The translations under genes were made by a program, and so were the position numbers. A DNA stretch of 25,982 bases from a virus. The notes beneath the pieces are model-generated. The model was not told the origin of the DNA and ran no database searches. It was given only the letters and a program-made list of their open reading frames with translations. Position 1 is the stretch's first letter; each line of letters begins with the position of its first letter. The stretch is from IMG/VR virus record IMGVR_UViG_3300047319_000113, positions 1 through 25,982 of that record; one strand, 5' to 3'. This document shows positions 21,636-25,982 of this stretch, piece by piece.

Positions 21636-22211
21636 TTATTTATTCCTGAACATACGTTTGGCTGCTTTACGTCCACGCAACCGTGCTTGTCTACGTAACC
21701 TGCGACGACGTAACGTCCTGCGGCCAATCGTCTTGCCTTTATACTGCAGCTGCGTTGCGATGTACGGTAAGCGACCCGGTACCCACTTGCCCACAACGTC
21801 GCGCGGTTGCGATCGCCAATCATGCCGCCAATGATTATCCAACCAATCATTGCGCGACGTTGCCCAATTGCTGCGACCCCACGCAGTCTTAGCGCGCCAG
21901 TTGCCGCGCTGCTTTTTACCTAAGAATTCTTTCCGCAAGCCGCTTAAGAAATTACTATCGACACGCAATTCCCTCGGCATCAAATCGCTTATCGCCAACG
22001 GCTTCGGTAGCAAGTCAGAAAGATTAAGCGTCTTCGGCATCAAGATATTTGCCGCGCCACCCAGACTAAGTGGACCGAAACTTATTTGTTGCAGAAGAAA
22101 CTCGCCACCCATATTGACGAGTTTATCCATCACCGCTTTCTCAAGTCCGCCACCCGTCACCAAAGCCGCAACCATCTTTGCGATCTGGCCGGTGCCAAAA
22201 CCTGCTGCCAT
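21636..22211 (-). CDS. Basic Trp/Arg-rich protein in the neck gene block
   Basis: A 191-residue protein I do not recognise. Residues 1-90 are mildly hydrophobic (MAAGFGTGQIAKMVAALVTG, LSDLLPKPLAISDLMPREL). Residues about 100-145 hold seven Trp among Arg, Asn and Asp. The last 35 residues are almost all Arg, Lys, Leu and Ala, for example RRTLRRRRLRRQARLRGRK. It lies between connector and head-closure genes, where HK97 gp10-like or minor head proteins are often found; the first 60 residues could be a remnant of such a fold, but that is weak. The basic tail suggests contact with DNA or with negatively charged portal surfaces. Confidence 0.6.
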   Translation of the reverse strand: MAAGFGTGQIAKMVAALVTGGGLEKAVMDKLVNMGGEFLLQQISFGPLSLGGAANILMPKTLNLSDLLPKPLAISDLMPRELRVDSNFLSGLRKEFLGKKQRGNWRAKTAWGRSNWATSRNDWLDNHWRHDWRSQPRDVVGKWVPGRLPYIATQLQYKGKTIGRRTLRRRRLRRQARLRGRKAAKRMFRNK

Positions 22212-22213
22212 GA

Positions 22214-22849
22214 TTAGGCTGTCAGCCTCGTATACCGTTGCAACAAATTGCGCGCAGCGTTCTCAGCTGGCGACCCGCCACCCCCGCTAGAGCTCGACGA
22301 CGATCCTCCCATCTTGGATGGATCGAAATATGAAATGCGGCTTTCCTTGTGCGAGATTTGCCGTACCGAAGCGTCCCCGCGCTGGCTAGAATAATATGAG
22401 TCGCGCGTGAACAACAGCACCGCTTGTTTAATCGCTGGTGGTACCTCCTGCGGAATTGCGTAACCTCCCGCGTAAGTTGCTACCACCGACTCCGGCCATT
22501 GCGCACCACCGAACAAAGAAAGTTTACCTGATTCCGGATCGATATCAAATTCTGAAACGGTACCATCGACCGCGATCGACTCAATGTCGTCAAGCTGCAC
22601 CGGGTACCGTGAAAGGTAAAGCCGAGTGATCGGTTGTTCAATCTCGCGGAAAGTTTCGATCACGGCTTCCTTGGGAAACACCCGGCTGCACAACGTCTGC
22701 ACCTCGTCGGACGATCGCAGGATTATGAACTTCAACAGCTCGTCGCTATCAGTACTCGACGGCGCGATCTTCAGCGCTACCTTAGCTTCGTAAAGCGTGA
22801 TGAGTGCCTTATCCGGAGCTGGCTTTGTAACGACGACGCTAGAGTGCAT
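22214..22849 (-). CDS. Head-tail connector protein (gp6-like)
   Basis: A 211-residue protein: ITLYEAKVALKIAPSSTDSD, then LLKFIILRSSDEVQTLCSRV, a FPKEAVIETFREI strand, LYLSRYPVQLDDIESI with VAVDG-like turn (AVDGTVSEFDID), a WPESVVATYAGGYAIPQEVP loop, then an AIKQAVLLFTRDSYYSSQRG helix. This order (two helices, beta strands around YP, YxxGY/GGY, P-P-A-I-K helix) is the HK97 gp6/SPP1 gp15 connector pattern. It has a Ser/Gly-rich insert near the end. It docks on the portal. Its start overlaps the collagen-like gene's stop (TAATG). Confidence 0.8.
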   Translation of the reverse strand: MHSSVVVTKPAPDKALITLYEAKVALKIAPSSTDSDELLKFIILRSSDEVQTLCSRVFPKEAVIETFREIEQPITRLYLSRYPVQLDDIESIAVDGTVSEFDIDPESGKLSLFGGAQWPESVVATYAGGYAIPQEVPPAIKQAVLLFTRDSYYSSQRGDASVRQISHKESRISYFDPSKMGGSSSSSSGGGGSPAENAARNLLQRYTRLTA

Positions 22850-23856
22850 TACGCAGTCTCCTCTTGAAACTGCTCGAACAGATTACGCAACGAGATGACG
22901 GGACCACGTTCACCGTCAGACATAATCGGCGAAACCTCATACGTCTCGCGATTAATCTCCCACGTAACAATTTCGATCGTGTCCCCGCGATCGCCTTTTA
23001 ATCCACGTTCGCCTTGTGGTCCCGGCTTACCAGTCTTGCCAATTCCAGGACCAGATTTCCAACCGGGTCCAGGACATGGACCAGGTTTATCGTGCTTAGC
23101 GACAAACCATTTACTATCGAGCGTCACAACGTCCAATTCAGAATATTCTTCGGTAGGATCAAACGTCTCCCGAATGTTCATAGAGATACCGTCTTCACCA
23201 TGACGACCATCTTTACCGTTCACGCCCGGTGCCGCCAAGCAGATCCAATCATTCGTTCCCGGGATTTTGCCAGTGTCCTTCAACGCCTGATAAAGTCCAC
23301 CGCCATGCGCAACTACTTCACCTTCGTATTGAACCGAACCTTCGACCCATTGTTTTACTTTGGGTAGCTTGCCCGGTTGACCTTGCGCGCCTTGTTCACC
23401 ACGTTCGCCTTTCTCGCCATTAACGCCGTCCTTACCCGGTGCACCATCTGCACCACGCTCTCCCTTCTCTCCCGGCAACCCTTGCAACCCTTGCTCACCG
23501 GCAGGACCAACCAGTCCTTGTAATCCATCTTTGCCATCCAAACCATCTTCGCCGTTAGTACCATCAACGCCGTCTTCACCATTACGCAACGATGCGACCT
23601 TATCATTTATGATTTGGTCCCATTGCGTAATTCTACCGGCAACGGCACCCTCTAATAATTTCTGTAGCCGCTCCAGCTGCAATTCTTTTTCTGCAAAACG
23701 TCGTTCGATATCCGCAGCGAGTGCGGCAATCCTGAACGCTGCTTCGCGCTCGACACGTCCTGCAACCGCACCTAATTCTGCTGCCAACAATTCAAATGGA
23801 GAGGTGGCGGTCATGCGAGGATCTGAAGAGGGAAGTGAGTTTGGATCTGTCAGCAT
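22849..23856 (-). CDS. Collagen-like fibre protein next to the portal
   Basis: A 335-residue protein. AAAGG about eight bases before ATG 23856 supports that start, though MTATSPF at residue 15 would cut the 65-base overlap with the portal. Residues 17-90 form a long charged helix, probably a trimeric coiled coil. Residues 93-162 are Gly-X-Y repeats rich in GEKGERG and GKDG. Residues 170-210 read WVEGSVQYEGEVVAHGG, GLYQALKDTGKIPG and DWICLA, like a small chitin-binding type-3/carbohydrate-binding module; a looser copy (TEEYSELDVVTLDSKWFVAK) covers 230-270. A short collagen run (269-292) and a beta/helical end follow. It looks like a neck or head fibre. Confidence 0.75.
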   Translation of the reverse strand: MLTDPNSLPSSDPRMTATSPFELLAAELGAVAGRVEREAAFRIAALAADIERRFAEKELQLERLQKLLEGAVAGRITQWDQIINDKVASLRNGEDGVDGTNGEDGLDGKDGLQGLVGPAGEQGLQGLPGEKGERGADGAPGKDGVNGEKGERGEQGAQGQPGKLPKVKQWVEGSVQYEGEVVAHGGGLYQALKDTGKIPGTNDWICLAAPGVNGKDGRHGEDGISMNIRETFDPTEEYSELDVVTLDSKWFVAKHDKPGPCPGPGWKSGPGIGKTGKPGPQGERGLKGDRGDTIEIVTWEINRETYEVSPIMSDGERGPVISLRNLFEQFQEETA

Positions 23857-25189
23857 CGGTTATGCCTTTGGGTTCACTTGGCTGCGGAGGTTTTAAATCC
23901 GCTGCCGGTGCTGGCGGTGGCGCACCCGGTGCTGGGGATGCTGGGATCTTACCCGCCGCGCTCAATGGAACGACCTGCTGCTGTACGCGCGGTTCGTCAC
24001 CAAACTTGACTTGTTCCATATCGAACGCAGCACGCGCCTCGTTAGGAGAATGAATGCCGCCTTGAACCGAGCGCACGTAACCCTCAACACGATCCTTAAA
24101 CGCCGATCGTAAGAGCGCAGACGTATCGAATTCAAGGTACTCATCTGGAACGCCGTCGAGAGAAAAGAAACGTCCCATCGCTTCCTCAATATGATTTAGA
24201 CAAAAGCCTAGACCCGTTGAGATCCACATCTGCATTAAGGCTTCGGTCGATCCGATCGGTCCGCCACCGATGCCAAACATTTGTAACGGAATACGATACG
24301 CCAGCGCGATCCTCGCATCGGAAATTTTCATAACGTCTGCTAATTGCGAATCAACGGAATTGGTAGAAAGTTGAAACGGTTTCAATCCGGCCGACAAAAT
24401 CGGCGTGCCGCCAACCCCGACACCTTTAGATTGCTCGTCCCATTTCTGCCGGAGCATATCCGTCTGATCTTTATCCAGCCGCAGATCGGTGGACAGCACA
24501 TGGCTCGGTCGAGCCTGGTTCATATAGAATTTAATTTGCTGGTTTGCGATCGCATCGGTTAGAGCCATGTCGCGCAGAATTGCCAGCAGCGGAGACATTC
24601 CGCGCAACATGTACGGCTCCTGGTTCATCCGGATATGCAGAACATCGCGTGCGGGTACTAACTCCATTTCTGGCAGCATGCGATCGATAACAGGATTACC
24701 ACCAAGTCCGTAAAAGACTTCGCCGTCATCCGCAACGTACGGCATGCACTGGCTAGGTTCCATCAAATGCAGCGAGTCAATTTCGTAACGGGAATTGCGC
24801 AGCGCCAGCGCGTACGTGTTACCATCCGCGTAGAGCGAACGAACGGCGTTCAGCATGAAATCAGAAATAGTTTGGTAGTCATTTGGGTAACGAAGAAACC
24901 GCGCTAAGTCTGAAGTCATAACGCGATCGCGGCCACCTTTGTCATCGGAAAGCCAGTGATCGCCTGGACACATCGCGGTAGTCTGGCTGTAAGAATTAAT
25001 ACACGCGTCCACCATCGCAGACGGAGAAAATCTTTGGATGCTGCCACCATTCTGCCACCAATTGTCAGAACTGTCCGCCGGTAGCCACCCGCCGCTAACC
25101 GGCAAGATCCACGGTCCAGGACGGTAGTTTCCCTCTGCCGCTTTCACAAGCGTGTGGCCGATGCGCGCAACAATTTCTCTAAGCGCCAT
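23792..25189 (-). CDS. Portal protein (HK97-like)
   Basis: A 465-residue protein of normal length for the Phage_portal family. Features in order: an N-terminal arm with WW (44-45), DACINSYSQTTAM (61-73), the stem-region LHIRMNQEPYMLRGMSPL (184-201), AIANQQIKFYMNQARPSHVL (214-233), GGTPILSAGLKPFQL, the block FGIGGGPIGSTEALMQMW (305-322) where YG..n.s..e is usual, and a Pro/Ala-rich C-terminus (416-440). It forms the dodecameric ring through which DNA is packaged and ejected. A terminase-capsid block would normally lie around it; it is not in this window. Confidence 0.92.
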   Translation of the reverse strand: MALREIVARIGHTLVKAAEGNYRPGPWILPVSGGWLPADSSDNWWQNGGSIQRFSPSAMVDACINSYSQTTAMCPGDHWLSDDKGGRDRVMTSDLARFLRYPNDYQTISDFMLNAVRSLYADGNTYALALRNSRYEIDSLHLMEPSQCMPYVADDGEVFYGLGGNPVIDRMLPEMELVPARDVLHIRMNQEPYMLRGMSPLLAILRDMALTDAIANQQIKFYMNQARPSHVLSTDLRLDKDQTDMLRQKWDEQSKGVGVGGTPILSAGLKPFQLSTNSVDSQLADVMKISDARIALAYRIPLQMFGIGGGPIGSTEALMQMWISTGLGFCLNHIEEAMGRFFSLDGVPDEYLEFDTSALLRSAFKDRVEGYVRSVQGGIHSPNEARAAFDMEQVKFGDEPRVQQQVVPLSAAGKIPASPAPGAPPPAPAADLKPPQPSEPKGITDADRSKLTSLFRSSHDRHLSI

Positions 25190-25333
25190 GACATTATCCT
25201 AAATGAAACGTGACCGAGTGAAGTACCTGACAGGGTTAGTAATGGGGTGGTTTCAAGCCAAAGACCCCACTCGATCACGTCCTTGTTCAACTGGCGCTGG
25301 TGGGGAACACCCGGTGAACCAGTTGTCCAAATG
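25190..25333. other. Non-coding gap before the portal with two inverted repeats
   Basis: In a unit where most genes touch, these 144 bases hold no convincing gene. Two inverted repeats stand out. TGGGGT (25243-25248) pairs with ACCCCA (25264-25269) with further inner TTT/AAA pairing. CAACTGG (25288-25294) pairs with CCAGTTG (25319-25325) around 24 bases that can fold again. Neither has a U-run on either strand. They could be an RNA processing or stability element, or part of a promoter/operator for the portal and downstream genes. One frame stays open across the gap (25144-25431), but it has no good start. Confidence 0.4.
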
Positions 25334-25657
25334 CTACTTATTAACCGCACGAGTTTCGTAAGTGCCGCGCTGTGCCGGTTTTGCTTCCACCTGTTTAGTC
25401 TGACCCGGTACCGGCTCAGGTCCGCTACCATCGTCTTCCTTTTCCATGACGTTGCATCCCATCACCGCAAGATCATTTTCTTCCTGCGTCGGGGTTGGCG
25501 TGGAAGCCTGTACGCCTTCCTTGGCGCTGACCTTACTAGCCTCTTCGCGCGCCTTGCGTTCTTCGCCAAGCTTCTTCTTGGCTTCCTCCGCGCGCTTCTT
25601 TTCGTCTTCGGTACGTTTGGCCGCAGCCGCGTCGGCCTTCGCTTCATGGTCAGTCAT
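25334..25657 (-). CDS. Charged helical protein upstream of the portal
   Basis: A 107-residue protein with AAGGAG before ATG 25657. Residues 1-48 are almost purely Ala, Lys, Glu and Arg (AKADAAAAKRTEDEKKRAEE), a likely long single helix or coiled coil. The second half is Pro/Thr/Gln-rich and probably disordered, with QASTPTPTQEEND and PVPGQTKQVEAKP. No family is recognised. A capsid scaffold-like or morphogenesis helper role would fit composition and place, but similar charged proteins have many jobs, so this is only a suggestion. Confidence 0.55.
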   Translation of the reverse strand: MTDHEAKADAAAAKRTEDEKKRAEEAKKKLGEERKAREEASKVSAKEGVQASTPTPTQEENDLAVMGCNVMEKEDDGSGPEPVPGQTKQVEAKPAQRGTYETRAVNK

Positions 25658-25668
25658 CTGACTGCTCC

Positions 25669-25982
25669 TTATGTTGGCTCTGGGAAATTTAACATTCCCC
25701 GATGTGAACGCGCAACTTCATCATAAGATCTAGCTGCCTCTTCTTCGGTGTCGAATAAACCCAGATACCGTACACCTTTACCTACGATGTGAATACGGGC
25801 TCTCCAACCTTTGCCACCCCAAAAATCAACGCCGCGAAATTTACTCTTTCCCATCGCACGACGATTGAGATTTTGTAAGCTAGCATCAGCACTCCATTCG
25901 ACATTCTCAGAAGTATAATTACCATCGTTGTCAATACGTGTAAGTTCGTGCTTTAAGCTCGGACGCACACCCATGTCAGCGA
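25669..25982 (-). CDS. HNH-type homing endonuclease, C-terminal part with AP2 domain (cut by window edge)
   Basis: The frame is open to the right edge; the codons before ATG 25974 read Ala-Asp, so the true start lies outside. The visible first part, ADMGVRPSLKHELTRIDNDG followed by NYTSENVEWSA, is the end of the HNH family often written MGPRPSPKHSLDRIDNDGNY. The last 57 residues form an AP2 DNA-binding domain: SKFRGVDFWGGKGWRARIHI, YLGLFDTEEEAARSYDEVAR and GMLNFPEP. HNH-AP2 proteins are mobile site-specific endonucleases common in phages. It stands just before the portal-linked genes and its stop overlaps the next ribosome-binding site, so it is read with them. Confidence 0.85.
   Translation of the reverse strand, partial: ADMGVRPSLKHELTRIDNDGNYTSENVEWSADASLQNLNRRAMGKSKFRGVDFWGGKGWRARIHIVGKGVRYLGLFDTEEEAARSYDEVARSHRGMLNFPEPT

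Noticed and set aside
21635-21850. N-terminal 72-codon extension of the head-closure candidate
   Set aside because: It is in antiphase to the basic neck-block gene that fits the gene packing; ATG 21634 has a good ribosome-binding site.
25144-25431. 95-codon leftward frame across the gap before the portal
   Set aside because: It overlaps the charged protein and the portal start out of frame and has no ribosome-binding site. The part inside the gap is not impossible as coding, but nothing supports it.

Overview
The window is a late-gene segment of a contractile-tailed (myovirus) bacteriophage or prophage whose tail and baseplate genes follow the Mu / Mu-like pattern. The host is most likely an alphaproteobacterium, perhaps rhizobial. 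I base that on remembered family resemblances (the terminal domains of the tape-measure-like proteins, the protein at 1553-1987, the DUF4031 protein); nothing here proves it. I see no integrase, repressor, tRNA, rRNA, CRISPR array or insertion sequence, so whether the phage is temperate cannot be judged.

Layout. Positions 1-1350 carry short rightward genes of accessory or early type: a truncated basic ORF, two very small ORFs, a DUF4031 protein, a small Cys-containing protein, a membrane peptide with a probable CTG start, and a basic 51-residue protein. From 25982 down to about 1458 everything reads leftward in one tightly packed unit with many 1-4 base stop/start overlaps. The two gene sets converge at 1343-1430, where two hairpins sit; the second ends in a U-run in the leftward direction and is a good terminator for the late unit.

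The late unit, in order of transcription, runs: the end of an HNH/AP2-type endonuclease (cut by the window edge), a charged helical protein, portal, a collagen-like fibre protein, head-tail connector, a Trp/Arg-rich basic protein, a small head-closure candidate, tail-terminator candidate, DUF2635-like protein, tail sheath, a 27-residue membrane peptide, tail tube, tail assembly chaperone with a -1 frameshift extension, two tandem paralogous tape-measure-like proteins, Mu gp44-like hub, gp45-like spike, PAAR tip, the DNA-circulation protein (Mu gpN) split into two genes, gp46, gp47 (J) and gp48 baseplate proteins, a tail fibre, a DUF4376 protein, a small adaptor-like protein, a repeat-rich collagen-containing fibre, an S74 self-cleaving fibre, and four small genes that may include lysis or host-interaction functions.

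The genes fit one machine. Portal and connectors form the neck. Sheath, tube, chaperone and tape-measure genes build the contractile tail. The gp44-48 set, spike and PAAR form the baseplate. The last third supplies receptor-binding fibres. The most unusual points are the duplicated tape-measure-like proteins that share an N-terminal half but end in two different candidate cell-wall-degrading domains, the split and displaced gpN homologue, the large collagen-like protein between portal and connector where capsid genes would be expected, and the tiny membrane peptide between sheath and tube. Calls rest on reading translations and remembered family patterns; no database search was run.
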